Shown: positions 44,577 to 53,843 of the stretch, in pieces
Position numbering within the stretch: position 1 is the first letter of the stretch
How the letters are laid out: every line of letters begins with the position of its first letter
Assembly (NCBI RefSeq): GCF_001612805.1
Contig: NZ_BDBD01000010.1
Location: 180,091 to 244,090 of the forward strand
From: Nocardia coubleae NBRC 108252
GTDB taxonomy: Bacteria > Actinomycetota > Actinomycetes > Mycobacteriales > Mycobacteriaceae
Direction: 5' to 3'
Length of the DNA: 64,000 bases
Notes under the pieces: generated by a model
Databases searched by the model: none
What the model was told of the DNA's origin: nothing
The model's input: only the letters and a program-made list of their open reading frames with translations
Position numbers and translations under genes: made by a program

Positions 44577-46793
44577 GTGTGGGTACGCGCGGCGCTCGAA
44601 CCGCGAAAACAAGTGATGCGGTGGGCAGGACTTGTCGTTGTCGCGGTCCTGGCGGGGTACATCGCGGTGTTGCTCGGCGACGCGCGCCATTTCTACACCG
44701 ACGATACCGAGGCGCAGTACGTGCCGATGTGGCAGCTGCTCGGCGCCGAGCTCCGCGCCGGCCGGTTCCCGGCGATGGTCCCGTGGGAATGGATGGCGGG
44801 CAACTACAGCCTCGAGGAGGCCGGGCTCTACAACCCGGCCCAGCTGCTGGTGTATCTGCTCGCGCCCTCGTTCGACAATCTGGCCGGTTACGCGACGGCC
44901 GTGAAGTTCGTGTTCTCCGCGATCGCGGCGCTCGGCGTGTTCCGCATCTGCCTGGCCTACGGTGCGCGGGCGCCGTGGGCGGCGCTGGCCGGTGTGGCGT
45001 TCCCCTTCAGCGGCTGGTTCCTGTTCTTCGACGAGGCGAGCTGGTTCACCTCCCAGACGGGCACCGCGTGGCTCGTGCACGCCTGGGCCTCGGCGGTGCT
45101 CTACGCGCGCAAACGATCCGGCCCGATCCCGCTGTTCGTGTTCCTGTACCTGGCGCTGACGATCCAATACGTCTTCCCGGCGGTCGAAGCCGCGCTGATG
45201 ATCGTGGCCGTGGCCGCCGGGGAGTACCTGTATCAGCGCAAGTGGGTGCCGGTGCTGCGGATGCTCACCGCCGCCGGTCTCGCCGCGCTGGCCTCGCTGA
45301 TCGCGAATCTGCCGCTGCTGCTGTCGTCCCAGGCCACCTGGCGCGGTGACGTCTCGACCATCCACAACGATCCGTTCCTCACGGTGCCGTGGTCGGAATC
45401 GCTCAATGCCAGTCTGCCGAGCACGGTTCCGGCGTTCACCGCGTGGTGGGGGCATGTGCAACCACTGCCGATGGTCTACATCGCGTGGTTCGTGGTTCCG
45501 GCGCTGGCCTTCATCGATTGGAAGGCGGCGGCGAAGGCGGCGAGCGAGTGGAGCGGCATCGCCCTGTTCGGCGTGGCGACGCTGATGTGGACGGCGGGAC
45601 CTGGCGCGATCGGGCCGCTGCGCTGGCCCGCACGGGTGTTGCCGATGCTCGCCATCGCCGTGCTCGTGCTCGTCTGCGTCCTGCTCAGCAGGTACGGGGC
45701 ATTCGCGTCGTCGCGGCGCCGGTACGCGGCGGCGGGCGCGTTGATCGGGCTGCTGTTCATCCGATCCTTCTCTGCGGCACCGGAACTCCTCGTCCGGCAT
45801 GTGCTCGCCGTCGTCGCGGTCGTGGCGATGGGCGCGGGCGCGCTGTGGCTCGCGCGTCATCGTGGCGTGGCCGCGGCGGCGACGGCGATGATCGCCGCGA
45901 CCATGCCCATCGCGTTCGCGCAGGTCGCGGCTGCTCCCGAAACCCCTCTGTCCTACGGGTTCCCGGAGCGGCGCTCGGAGATGCTCGCCGCCTTCCCCGA
46001 TTTCGGCGGGCGCACACTGCAATTGGCCGACCGCATCGCGGTGCGCGACGAGGAGCGCACGCTCGCGGGCACTTACGGATCGATCGCGCTCGGCAGCTAT
46101 GCCAAGAACATGGGCCTGCAGTACGTGAACGGGTACACCCCTGTCGGGCACGCTGCCTTCGCCGGACTGCTGTGCATGGCGTGGGACGGTGGCACCTGCC
46201 CGGACGCCTATCGCCGGGTGTTCGCCGTCGAACCGTCGACCGACACGCCGATCGTCGACCTGATGCGACTGGATCGCGTTGTGCTGCAACGCGCGCAGTA
46301 CCCGGACGCGGGCGAGAAGCCCGCACCGCCGGGCTGGGCGTTCGTCCGCTACCCCGGCCACGAACACCAGATCTGGGTGCTCGAACGCGTGAATCCGCTG
46401 CCCTCCCCCGGTGACATGATCGCGCACGAATCCGGTGTCCACGCCACGGTGATGCCGGAGGCCGGGCTCACCAACCGCGCGACCGTCTCCTCCGGCACCG
46501 GCGGGCGGATCGTGTTCTCCCGCCTGGCCTGGCCCGGCTACACGGCCACCCTCGGCCCGAGCGAGATCCCGACCCGCGCGGTGGCGGGCACCTTCCTCGC
46601 CGTCGACATTCCGCCGGGCACGCACAACGCCGAGCTCACCATCACCTGGCGCCCGCCCGGCCTGTCGATCAGCCTCACCGCGGCACTGCTCGCCGTGCTG
46701 GGGATCGCGGCGCTGCACTGGTGGTACCGGCGCGAGGACGAACCGGCGGTCGAGGAGCCGGCCGCCGAACGCCCCCGCATCGCGGTCAGCTGA
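44577..46793 (+). CDS. Large polytopic membrane protein, possibly GT-C/YfhO-like
   Basis: A 738-residue protein with about 12 hydrophobic segments between residues 14 and 470 and one near the C-terminus (about 697-716), plus an extracytoplasmic domain between (about 455-690). The first loop after TM1 reads DARHFYTDDTEAQYVPMWQLLG, whose DD pair and following MVPWEWMAGNYSLEE loop resemble the catalytic loop of GT-C enzymes and YfhO-like proteins that glycosylate cell-envelope polymers. I do not recognise a specific orthologue. Its stop codon overlaps that of the convergent esterase gene in the palindrome TCAGCTGA. Confidence 0.7.
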   Translation: MWVRAALEPRKQVMRWAGLVVVAVLAGYIAVLLGDARHFYTDDTEAQYVPMWQLLGAELRAGRFPAMVPWEWMAGNYSLEEAGLYNPAQLLVYLLAPSFDNLAGYATAVKFVFSAIAALGVFRICLAYGARAPWAALAGVAFPFSGWFLFFDEASWFTSQTGTAWLVHAWASAVLYARKRSGPIPLFVFLYLALTIQYVFPAVEAALMIVAVAAGEYLYQRKWVPVLRMLTAAGLAALASLIANLPLLLSSQATWRGDVSTIHNDPFLTVPWSESLNASLPSTVPAFTAWWGHVQPLPMVYIAWFVVPALAFIDWKAAAKAASEWSGIALFGVATLMWTAGPGAIGPLRWPARVLPMLAIAVLVLVCVLLSRYGAFASSRRRYAAAGALIGLLFIRSFSAAPELLVRHVLAVVAVVAMGAGALWLARHRGVAAAATAMIAATMPIAFAQVAAAPETPLSYGFPERRSEMLAAFPDFGGRTLQLADRIAVRDEERTLAGTYGSIALGSYAKNMGLQYVNGYTPVGHAAFAGLLCMAWDGGTCPDAYRRVFAVEPSTDTPIVDLMRLDRVVLQRAQYPDAGEKPAPPGWAFVRYPGHEHQIWVLERVNPLPSPGDMIAHESGVHATVMPEAGLTNRATVSSGTGGRIVFSRLAWPGYTATLGPSEIPTRAVAGTFLAVDIPPGTHNAELTITWRPPGLSISLTAALLAVLGIAALHWWYRREDEPAVEEPAAERPRIAVS

Positions 46794-47712
46794 TCGCGGC
46801 GGCCAGGTGCGGCCAGGCTTCGTGCAGGTCGGCCTCGAACTGGCCCCAGGTGTGCGAACCGGTCGGCCGGTGCACGTGCACGGCCGGGATACCCAGCTGG
46901 GCGAGGCGCCCGGCGAAGGCGGCCGTGCAGGCGCCCGCGATGGTCTCGAGCGGCGGCATCGGCAGACCACGGTCGGCGGCGCCCGGTGCGCCCGTCGCGG
47001 CGGCGAGGAAGATCGACTTGCCCGCGAGGCGACCGGCATTGGCGAAGACGTCGTGCTCGCGCCAGACGGGTCCGCCCGGAACGCCCCACATGTTGCCCGG
47101 GTTGCCGCCGCCGCGCACGGCCTGGGCGCTCGCCATCGCGATGCCCATCGGGTCGGCCGCCCACGGGCATCCGCTCAGCGCCGCCACCGCCGAGAACCTC
47201 GGGCCGCCCTGGATCGCCAGATCCAGCGCCGACGCCGCGCTCATCGATACGCCTGCGATGGCGTTGCGGCCGTTGGTACCGAGCGCGCCGTCGATCACGC
47301 CGGGCAGTTCCTCGGTCAGGTAGGTCTCCCACCGCACGCGCCCGACGGCGGGATCGTCGGAGATCCAGTCGGTGTACAGGGTGAACGCACCGCCGACCGG
47401 CATCACCACATTGACGAACTTGTCGGCGAAGAAGTGCCGCACATCGGTGTTGTCCCACCAGGAGATGCCGTCGGCGCCACCGCCGGCACCCGTGAGCAGG
47501 TACAGCGTCGGCGCACCCGCGCCCGCCGCCTTGATCACCTTGTTCTGCACGACCCGCCCCATCGCGGGCGAGTACACGTCGATCTGGGCGGCCCGCCCGC
47601 CCAACGGCACCTCCCCCGTCACATGAGCCCCCGGATCGGCTGTCGCTCGGCCCCCACCGACAACAGCAACGATCGCGCACACCACAGCAAGCCACAACCT
47701 CGATGTAGTCAC
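46786..47712 (-). CDS. Secreted mycolyltransferase/esterase D-like protein (antigen 85 family fold)
   Basis: A 308-residue exported alpha/beta-hydrolase. The signal peptide is LWLAVVCAIVAVVGGGRATA (cleavage near 25). The nucleophile is in IAGVSMSAASALDLA; PTLYLLTGAGGG forms the oxyanion region and the catalytic histidine is in RPTGSHTWGQFEADL. This resembles the antigen-85/corynebacterial mycolyltransferases that attach mycolates to trehalose or arabinogalactan. The GTG at 47710-47712 follows TATACC by six bases, a leaderless start. True mycolyltransferase activity is likely but the usual family has several paralogues and the acceptor is unknown. Confidence 0.85.
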   Translation of the reverse strand: MTTSRLWLAVVCAIVAVVGGGRATADPGAHVTGEVPLGGRAAQIDVYSPAMGRVVQNKVIKAAGAGAPTLYLLTGAGGGADGISWWDNTDVRHFFADKFVNVVMPVGGAFTLYTDWISDDPAVGRVRWETYLTEELPGVIDGALGTNGRNAIAGVSMSAASALDLAIQGGPRFSAVAALSGCPWAADPMGIAMASAQAVRGGGNPGNMWGVPGGPVWREHDVFANAGRLAGKSIFLAAATGAPGAADRGLPMPPLETIAGACTAAFAGRLAQLGIPAVHVHRPTGSHTWGQFEADLHEAWPHLAAAIS

Positions 47713-48003
47713 CGATCCGGTATACCCCCTGCCCCCGGGTTCGACACGGAAACACACGCGCTCGGCCGACAGCGCGACCGGATGGTGACCAGGGTCACTG
47801 CGTCCTGGACGTATGTCCTGTGAGGTGCTGGTGAGCTGCTGTTTCCGCCGATAGACGAGCACTCGGCGCCCGGAAAACCAGATGATTTGTGTCGGTGGTG
47901 ACCGGAATACTTGCCCGCGCCCGATGAGTTGGACCGACGGCCCCCGTCTTCTTTCTTGTGGTGCCCGCACACCCGCCGTTCCCCGCCCCGGAGGTTTACC
48001 CGA

Positions 48004-48783
48004 ATGCCAGCCGATATATCCGCACCTGCCGCGAAGGAGCGGACACCAACTGTCATCCGGGTCCTGGTGCTCGCGACCTTCGTCGTGATCCTCAACGAGA
48101 CCATCATGATCAACGCGATCCCCCGCCTGATGGAGGATCTGAAGGTCACCGAGGTGGCCGCGCAGTGGGTTTCCACCGCGTTCATGCTCACCATGGCGGC
48201 GATCATCCCCACCACCGGCTGGTTCCTGCAGCGGGTCACGACCAGGACGGCCTACGCCACGGCGATGGCCACCTTCATGGCGGGCACCGTGCTCTCGGCC
48301 GTCGCGCCGACCTTCGCCGTGCTGCTCATCGGCCGGATCATCCAGGCCGGTGGCACCGCGGTGATGATGCCGCTGCTGATGACCACGCTGATGACCGTTG
48401 TCGCGGAGAAGGATCGCGGCCGGGTGATGGGCAACGTCACCCTGGCCATCTCGGTCGCCCCCGCGATGGGTCCGGTCGTGTCCGGGCTGGTGCTGCAGAT
48501 CAGCGTGCCCCAGATCGACTCGTGGCGACTGCTCTTCGTGCTGATGCTGCCGATCACCGGCATCGTCACCTGGCTGGGTCTTCGCCAGCTCGAGAACGTC
48601 GGCGAGCCGGTTCGGCATCAGCGTCAGCTCCGCAGCGACCGACAGTCTCTGACCCGACCCTTCCGGCTCGATGCGCGCTGCGGGGTAGCCCGAGAATGCT
48701 TGTCAGCTCGAGTGCCCGTCGACGGTGACTTATTGTCGTCCGGTCGGTGTTTCCACCTCATCGACGTCTTTGTCCAGCCGTAG
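48004..48783 (+). pseudogene. DHA2-type MFS efflux pump gene, truncated
   Basis: Residues 1-202 are a normal start of a 14-helix EmrB/QacA-type drug-proton antiporter: FVVILNETIMINAIPRLMEDL in TM1, WVSTAFMLTMAAIIPTTGWFLQRV in TM2, and TM3-6 up to LPITGIVTWLGLRQLENVGEP. The protein then loses all hydrophobicity and reads 57 unrelated residues to the stop, whereas the family continues for about 270 more. Homology ends near 48610, where accessory DNA begins, so the gene was probably cut by insertion of the adjacent element. GGAGG lies nine bases before the ATG. Confidence 0.85.
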
Positions 48784-49690
48784 TCCCCGCCAGCTCGGGT
48801 GGCGTAGGCGGCCGTCGCCGGTCCACTCGGTGAACGCGACTTCTCCGACCACACACGGTTCGAGCCACACCACCCCGGTCGCGGTCGACCGGAATCCGGG
48901 GACCGGTGGGTCCGGGCGTTGCAGCGGCGCCAATCGCTCGTGCAGGTCCGTGAGCATCCCTACGGTGAATCCGGTCCCGACACTGCCCGCGTATTCCAGG
49001 TTGCCTCGGTCGTCGGGGACCGCGACCAGCAGCGACCCGATCTTTCCGGCCCGTCGGCCCGTCCCGGTTTTCCAGCCGATGACCACCACCTCCTGGTGGG
49101 ACACGTTTTTGACCTTGGTCCAGGCGGGACTGCGTTGCCCGGGCAGGTACCAGCTGTCGCGGCGCTTGCAGATGATTCCCTCGGCTCCGAGCGCCTGCGA
49201 GGCGGCCAGGGCGTCGGCGGCCGGCCCGGGAAGCAGGCCGGGAATTCGCCAGTGCGGTCCGGCCAGGCCGGTGAGTTCGAGCAGTTCGCGCCGTTGAGGG
49301 TAGGGCAGCCCGGTCAGGGATCGGTCGCCGATGTGGAGCAGGTCGAAAATCATGAACGTCGCCGGTGAGGTCTGGGCCAGGGTTGCGATGGTGGCCGGGT
49401 TGCGTTGGTGCATTCGCGGGGCCAATGCCCGGAACGAGGACCGGCCCGCGACTTCGATGACGATCTCACCGTCGACGACGAAACCGGGTTCAGCCGGGGC
49501 GAGCCCGGCCAGTTCCGGCCCAGGCCGAGGTGATGTCGTTGCCGTCGCGCGATTCCAACCGCAACCGCTCATCGACGTAGGCCAGGGCCCGGATCCCGTC
49601 GTGCTTGAGCTCGAAGGCCCACCGCCCGTCGTCCACCGGCAACGCACCCGCGGCGGCCAGCATCGGCGCGTACCGCGGTAACCCACTCAC
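48730..49690 (-). pseudogene. ATP-dependent DNA ligase, one frameshift
   Basis: The adenylation lysine lies in motif I FELKHDGIRA (N-terminal frame), followed by motif III FVVDGEIV, IIIa FMIFDLL, IV EGIICKR and V WTKVKN, then an OB-fold domain: a LigC/LigD-type ligase of about 320 residues. Motif I is in a different frame from the rest. The frames join at SRDGNDITSAW | PELAGLAP, where one extra G in the coding-strand string TGGGCC (plus-strand CCC at 49519-49521) explains the shift. A GTG at 49688-49690 is a possible start. Either a recent inactivation or a sequencing error. Confidence 0.85.
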
Positions 49691-49826
49691 CAGCTTCTCG
49701 CCATCACCACACCCTTCCGCACCACCCGACACCAGCAAACATCCAGCGTAACCCTGACCTGGGTGGTCGTCGGCCACCGCGCCGCGCATGCCACGCGATC
49801 ACCCCTTGACCGAACAGGAGTCCCGC

Positions 49827-50075
49827 ATGAGCACAACCCCACCCGCGATCGACGTCACCGTCGTGGAGTCGATCTCACGGTCCGAGTTCGCCGGACGCGA
49901 GCACCTCGGCACCGCCGGACCCGCCACCATGCTCGCCGACAACCCCGTCATCGAGCTGTGGTGTGAACAGGCGCGGGGTTGGCGGGGACGGTTTTGGACC
50001 TACAGGCCCGACGAGACCGGGGCGCTGCGGCTGTATCCGCTCAACGTGGCCCGCCGCTCCCGCACCACCCGCTGA
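49827..50075 (+). CDS. Small orphan protein of the element
   Basis: An 82-residue protein starting MSTTPPAIDVTVVES with a central LGTAGPATMLADNPVIELWCEQARGWRGRFWTY and a basic tail. No domain is recognised; the tryptophan-rich WCEQARGWRGRFW core suggests a compact fold. CAGGAG stands seven bases before the ATG, which fixes the start. It precedes the ParB-like gene by 75 bases on the same strand. Confidence 0.6.
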   Translation: MSTTPPAIDVTVVESISRSEFAGREHLGTAGPATMLADNPVIELWCEQARGWRGRFWTYRPDETGALRLYPLNVARRSRTTR

Positions 50076-50150
50076 CCTTCGTCCACTCTCGGCGCGCTCC
50101 GGCTTCTGCTGATCGGCGCGTCGTTGTCGTCCTCTACGCAAGGAGCTTTC

Positions 50151-51959
50151 GTGTCCACCACCACCATCGAGCCCGACACATCCGCCGACCTGGATCAGGA
50201 GTCCTCGCCAGGAACCGACGCCACCCTCACCGTGCTCGCCCCGCTGCCCGCGGCCGCCGAGGCCGTGAGCATGGACCCCGCTGATCTGGTCATCGGGCAC
50301 AACGTGCGTCCCGAAGACCAGATCGATCTCGACGCCCACCCGAAAGAGGTCGAGTCGATCCGGCGGTTCGGGGTGCGCGATCCGATCCTGGCCCAGCGCG
50401 GCCCCGACGGACACGTCGTGGTCGTCGACGGCCAGGTCCGCGCGTTGATCGCCCGCACCCTCGGCCTTGCGAAGGTGCCTGTCTATGTCGAGGCCACCGA
50501 CCGGTCGATCGATGATCCGGAGCGGTTGATCGATCGGGCGTTGGATCAGATCAACCTCAACGACCGGCGCATCGAGTTGACCGATTCGGCGCGTGCGGCC
50601 GGGGTGGCCTACATGCTCGACCTCGGTGCCACCGCCACCCGTATCGCCGAGGGTCTGCAAATCGACACCGCACGGGTTCGTAAGGCCGGGAAGATCGGCC
50701 GATCGAGCACGGCCCGAAACTTGTTGGATTCCAGCGCGTTCAGTCTTGACCAGCTCGAGGTGATCGCCGGATACGAACAGCTCGGCGACTACGCCGCGGT
50801 GGAGAAGTTGTCGGCTGTGCGGTGGAACTTCGACTACGAAGCCGAGATGATCGCCGCCGACCGTGCCCGACGCCGCGACCGGCTCACAGCCGCCCTGCCC
50901 TATGCCGCGGTCGGGCACCCGATCCTGGCAGTGGAATCCGTCGAGGTCGACCTCGACACCTATGTACCGGTCGACGACCTTGTCGACACCAACGCCGAAC
51001 CGGTTTCCCCTGAGGCGATCGACGCCGAACCAGGACGGTGGGCGGTGGCGATGGAACTGATCGAGGACGCCGAACTCTTCGACCCCACCACCGATGAGGT
51101 CATCGACCCCGACACCGTCGATTTCGACGCCGACCTCCCCAACACCGAACCCGCCGACGGGCTGCGCAGCGCCGCCGGATTGGAGTACCGGGACGTGTGG
51201 ATGCCGAGCTACTACCTGCCCGTCGACCAGCTCGACGCCGCCGGGCTGCACCGCCGAGACCCCGACACCAGCGGTGACCGTCCCGAAGACGGCGAGGGTG
51301 GCAGTGAGGGTGCTGGTGGTGATCTTGCCCGGGTCGCTGCCGAACAGGCGGCAGCGGACAGCGCCCGGAAACGTGAGGAACGGCGCCGGGTGATCGAGCT
51401 GAACAAACGCGGCGCCGCCGCGAAGAAGCGGCGACTGGAATTCCTGGCGCGGGTGCTCACGTTGCGGACCCCACCACCGGGCAGCGCCGAGCTCGTCGCG
51501 ACCTCACTGGCGCGCGACACCACCCTGCTCGGCGGAACCCGCGCCCGGACACTGGCATTGACCCTGTTCAACGCGAACAACAGCACCGGCCTCACCGACA
51601 CTGCGGCATCAGCGGTGGCGGGCAGGGCGTGGGTGATCACGCTCGGGCTCGTGCTCGCCGCCCACGAATCAACCCTCGACAAGGACTGCTGGCGCACCAA
51701 CACATGGCAGGCCACCACCGTCTCGGCCTACCTGCACTTCCTCGCCGCGGTCGGTGAACACCTGGCCAGCCGGGGACGTGCCAGCGACCGCAACGAACAG
51801 TTCCGGCTCGTCGACGTCGAACTAGCCGCCGCCGGCGATCTCGACTACCGCACCATCCCCCTCGACCAGAACTCCACGACCGTCCCCGCCATGGACGAGC
51901 GCGGGACCGTCGACGACAACGACCCCCCGGAAGAGGAGCAGCTCGCACACGCCGCGTGA
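50151..51959 (+). CDS. ParB-like partition/DNA-binding protein, long form
   Basis: A 602-residue protein. Residues about 40-110 are a ParB/Srx N-terminal domain (VIGHNVRPEDQIDL...IRRFGVRDPILAQRGPDGHVVVVDGQVRALIARTLGLAKVPVYV). A helical region with an HTH-like DLGATATRIAEGLQIDTARVRKAGKIG follows (about 155-185). The C-terminal half has an acidic linker, a basic coiled coil (DLARVAAEQAAADSARKREERRR) and a unique helical domain. Typical ParB proteins are about 300 residues, so this is an enlarged plasmid type. The GTG at 50151 has AGGAG five bases upstream. No ParA is adjacent; segregation or transcriptional control is inferred. Confidence 0.8.
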   Translation: MSTTTIEPDTSADLDQESSPGTDATLTVLAPLPAAAEAVSMDPADLVIGHNVRPEDQIDLDAHPKEVESIRRFGVRDPILAQRGPDGHVVVVDGQVRALIARTLGLAKVPVYVEATDRSIDDPERLIDRALDQINLNDRRIELTDSARAAGVAYMLDLGATATRIAEGLQIDTARVRKAGKIGRSSTARNLLDSSAFSLDQLEVIAGYEQLGDYAAVEKLSAVRWNFDYEAEMIAADRARRRDRLTAALPYAAVGHPILAVESVEVDLDTYVPVDDLVDTNAEPVSPEAIDAEPGRWAVAMELIEDAELFDPTTDEVIDPDTVDFDADLPNTEPADGLRSAAGLEYRDVWMPSYYLPVDQLDAAGLHRRDPDTSGDRPEDGEGGSEGAGGDLARVAAEQAAADSARKREERRRVIELNKRGAAAKKRRLEFLARVLTLRTPPPGSAELVATSLARDTTLLGGTRARTLALTLFNANNSTGLTDTAASAVAGRAWVITLGLVLAAHESTLDKDCWRTNTWQATTVSAYLHFLAAVGEHLASRGRASDRNEQFRLVDVELAAAGDLDYRTIPLDQNSTTVPAMDERGTVDDNDPPEEEQLAHAA

Positions 51960-51966
51960 GGGCCGC

Positions 51967-52001
51967 GGCGGTCCGAATCCACGGAATCGATTCGGACCGC
52001 C
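51967..52001 (+). terminator. Hairpin terminator after the ParB-like gene
   Basis: GGCGGTCCGAATC (51967-51979) pairs over 13 bp with GATTCGGACCGCC (51989-52001) around a nine-base loop, starting eight bases past the stop codon. Confidence 0.85.
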
Positions 52002-52056
52002 TCACCCCCACGCTTCGACAGAGCGCTTCCACTACCCAACCGGAATGAGGCCCGTG

Positions 52057-52689
52057 ATGTTCACCCGGTTCCGAGATCGTCGGAGTTGCGAGTTCGATTC
52101 TGTGGCAACCGATCAGGCATCGCCGGTGCGGCAGCTCCGCAGCATCCCCGACGCCCCGACCCCCGCCCTGGTCGACGAGGTGCTCTCCCACCTCGCTGAC
52201 GCTATTGGTCGCGACCGGGCCGAGCTCGCTGCCGCACGTTCTCCTGACCGCGTTCTCGATCTACGCCGTGAGCGCACGGTGTGGCTGCTGTTTCAGATAA
52301 GCACCGCGCAAGAAGAACCTGTCGGGGCACAGGATCTGGCCTTGGCCGTCGCGCTGCTGCGCGACCGGACTATCCGCGACATCATGTACGGCCTCGCCCG
52401 CAGCGAGTACCACGGAGCGGCGGAGGCACTGTGGCTCCAGATCGCGGCGGCGACCCACGGTCACGACCGCGCCGAAGCCGTCACCTTGTTCGCCTACAGC
52501 GCCTACCACCACAACAACACCGCGCTCGCCAGGACCGCCCTTGCCACAGCCCTCGACGCCGACCCGACCCACCCCATCGCGGTGCTGCTGGCAAACGCGC
52601 TCGACGAACACTTGCCACCCCAACAGATCCGGGCACTCGCCGAGGCCGCACTGGTGATCGCGGCCGAACTCGGCATCGACATCACCTGA
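52057..52689 (+). CDS. DUF4192-type protein, short or N-terminally truncated
   Basis: A 210-residue protein. From about 35 onward it matches the C-terminal half of DUF4192 proteins of actinobacteria and their plasmids: the helical AGHDRAEAVTLFAYSAYHHNNTALARTALATAL region and DADPTHPIAVLLANALDEHLPP. The usual N-terminal domain is missing. The first 35 residues contain CEFDSVATDQ, encoded by a 20-bp sequence that recurs at 52919-52938, hinting at recombination. GAGG six bases upstream supports the ATG at 52057 over that at 52045. Function of the family is unknown. Confidence 0.65.
   Translation: MFTRFRDRRSCEFDSVATDQASPVRQLRSIPDAPTPALVDEVLSHLADAIGRDRAELAAARSPDRVLDLRRERTVWLLFQISTAQEEPVGAQDLALAVALLRDRTIRDIMYGLARSEYHGAAEALWLQIAAATHGHDRAEAVTLFAYSAYHHNNTALARTALATALDADPTHPIAVLLANALDEHLPPQQIRALAEAALVIAAELGIDIT
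52090..52109 (+). repeat. 20-bp direct repeat, copy 1
   Basis: GAGTTCGATTCTGTGGCAAC, identical to 52919-52938. Here it lies near the 5' end of the DUF4192 gene. Confidence 0.8.
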
Positions 52690-52817
52690 CCCGCAGCGGC
52701 CAGGACCCCAGCCCCGATACCCGCTGGTGTTCGCGCGCATCTGTCACAGGCGCCCGACGCCATCACCGAGATCTACCACCCGACCGTCATCTAGCAGGCG
52801 CTTCCCCGGATCCACCT

Positions 52818-53195
52818 GTGTATCCGCACACCCTGTGTGGCGGTCGTGGGTGCACTCGGTTGCGAGATCGTCTCCGTCACGAGTACCGCTACTACTTCGT
52901 CCGGCGCAAGGCACCGCTGAGTTCGATTCTGTGGCAACGAATCATGGGCCGCGAGTACGTCAGCGGCGGAATGTTCCCGATGTGGATCGCGTGGACCTAC
53001 TGCGACGGCGGGCTCGAAGTGAGCTACGGCGCACCCGGTGACAACCACCTCACCATCCACATCCATGACCCGGACAACACCGTCGTCGGCACGGTCGTCA
53101 TCCCATTGACCTACCGGCAGGCCAAGAAGATCGATTCCGGTTTGCGGCAGGCCTTTCGTCTCAGCCGCGCACTTGGCGGCACGTCGCAGGACTGA
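52818..53195 (+). CDS. Small protein of unknown function
   Basis: The convincing part starts around 52944 and reads GGMFPMWIAWTYCDGGLEVSYGAPGDNHLTIHI, then DNTVVGTVVIPLTYRQAKKIDSGLRQAF: a compact alpha/beta protein with no recognised family. The frame is open further upstream (RLRHEYRYYFVRRKAPL) and a GTG at 52818 would give 125 residues; the ATG at 52944 would give 83. The upstream part contains the second copy of a 20-bp repeat, read in a different frame from copy 1, so it may not be coding. No good ribosome-binding site is seen for either start. Confidence 0.5.
   Translation: MYPHTLCGGRGCTRLRDRLRHEYRYYFVRRKAPLSSILWQRIMGREYVSGGMFPMWIAWTYCDGGLEVSYGAPGDNHLTIHIHDPDNTVVGTVVIPLTYRQAKKIDSGLRQAFRLSRALGGTSQD
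52919..52938 (+). repeat. 20-bp direct repeat, copy 2
   Basis: GAGTTCGATTCTGTGGCAAC, identical to 52090-52109 and followed in both places by NNATCA. Upstream of both copies is the similar string GGTTSCGAGATCGTC. Confidence 0.8.
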
Positions 53196-53270
53196 AACGA
53201 ACCGACGCCGCGTACTGCGTAGCGCCCCATCGAATGAGTCTTATCCACCCTCAGAGCTAAGGAGTTCGCC

Positions 53271-53843
53271 ATGGCCGGAGACACGGTCATCACAGTCATC
53301 GGAAATCTGACCTCCGATGTCGACCTGAGGTTCGTCCCCGCGGGTGATGCGGTCGCGCATTTCACCGTCGCCTCGACCTCGCGGGTGTTCGACCGCACCA
53401 CCAATCAGTGGCGTGATGGGGAAGCGTTGTTCTTGCGCTGCAACATCTGGCGCGAGGCCGCGGAAAATGCGGCTGAGTCGCTGACCATGGGCGCGCGTGT
53501 CATCGTCGCGGGGCGGCTCAAGCAACGCAGCTACCAGACCCGTGACGGGGACAAGCGCACGGTGTTCGAGCTCGAGGTCGACGAAGTCGGGCCGAGCTTG
53601 CGGTTCGCGCGCGCCCAGGTCAACCGCACCGGACGCAGACCGAACAGCGGCAGCGGCAACGGGTTCGGCGTCGACAACCCTCCCCCCGTCACCTCTGCGG
53701 CCGAGCCCGCCACCGCTGCGCGGACCTCGGATGCTTCTGACCCGTGGTCCACCTCCGCCCCGGCGGGCGGGGGCAGCGAAGCGTGGGCCGAGCCCGTGCT
53801 GGCCGGTGTCGGTGTGGGTGATTTCGGACAGCCACCGTTGTGA
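53271..53843 (+). CDS. ssb: Single-stranded DNA-binding protein, plasmid type
   Basis: A 190-residue SSB. The OB fold spans about 1-115 with [54 protein letters not shown] and [21 protein letters not shown]. The Gly/Ser/Thr-rich linker follows, ending in [12 protein letters not shown]. The expected acidic tip DDDIPF that recruits repair and replication proteins is degenerate, so partner binding may be altered. AAGGAG lies six or seven bases before the ATG. It probably protects transferred single-stranded DNA with the relaxase. Confidence 0.92.
   Translation: MAGDTVITVIGNLTSDVDLRFVPAGDAVAHFTVASTSRVFDRTTNQWRDGEALFLRCNIWREAAENAAESLTMGARVIVAGRLKQRSYQTRDGDKRTVFELEVDEVGPSLRFARAQVNRTGRRPNSGSGNGFGVDNPPPVTSAAEPATAARTSDASDPWSTSAPAGGGSEAWAEPVLAGVGVGDFGQPPL

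Noticed and set aside
44121..47039. Minus-strand frame of 972 codons over the large membrane-protein gene
   Set aside because: Arg/His/Asp-rich shadow of the membrane-protein gene; joins pieces of unrelated genes at its ends.
52090..52109. The 20-mer as a tRNA T-arm or att site in a tRNA gene
   Set aside because: It contains GTTCGATTC like a T-loop, but the flanks do not form a T-stem, and no acceptor or anticodon arm can be folded around either copy.
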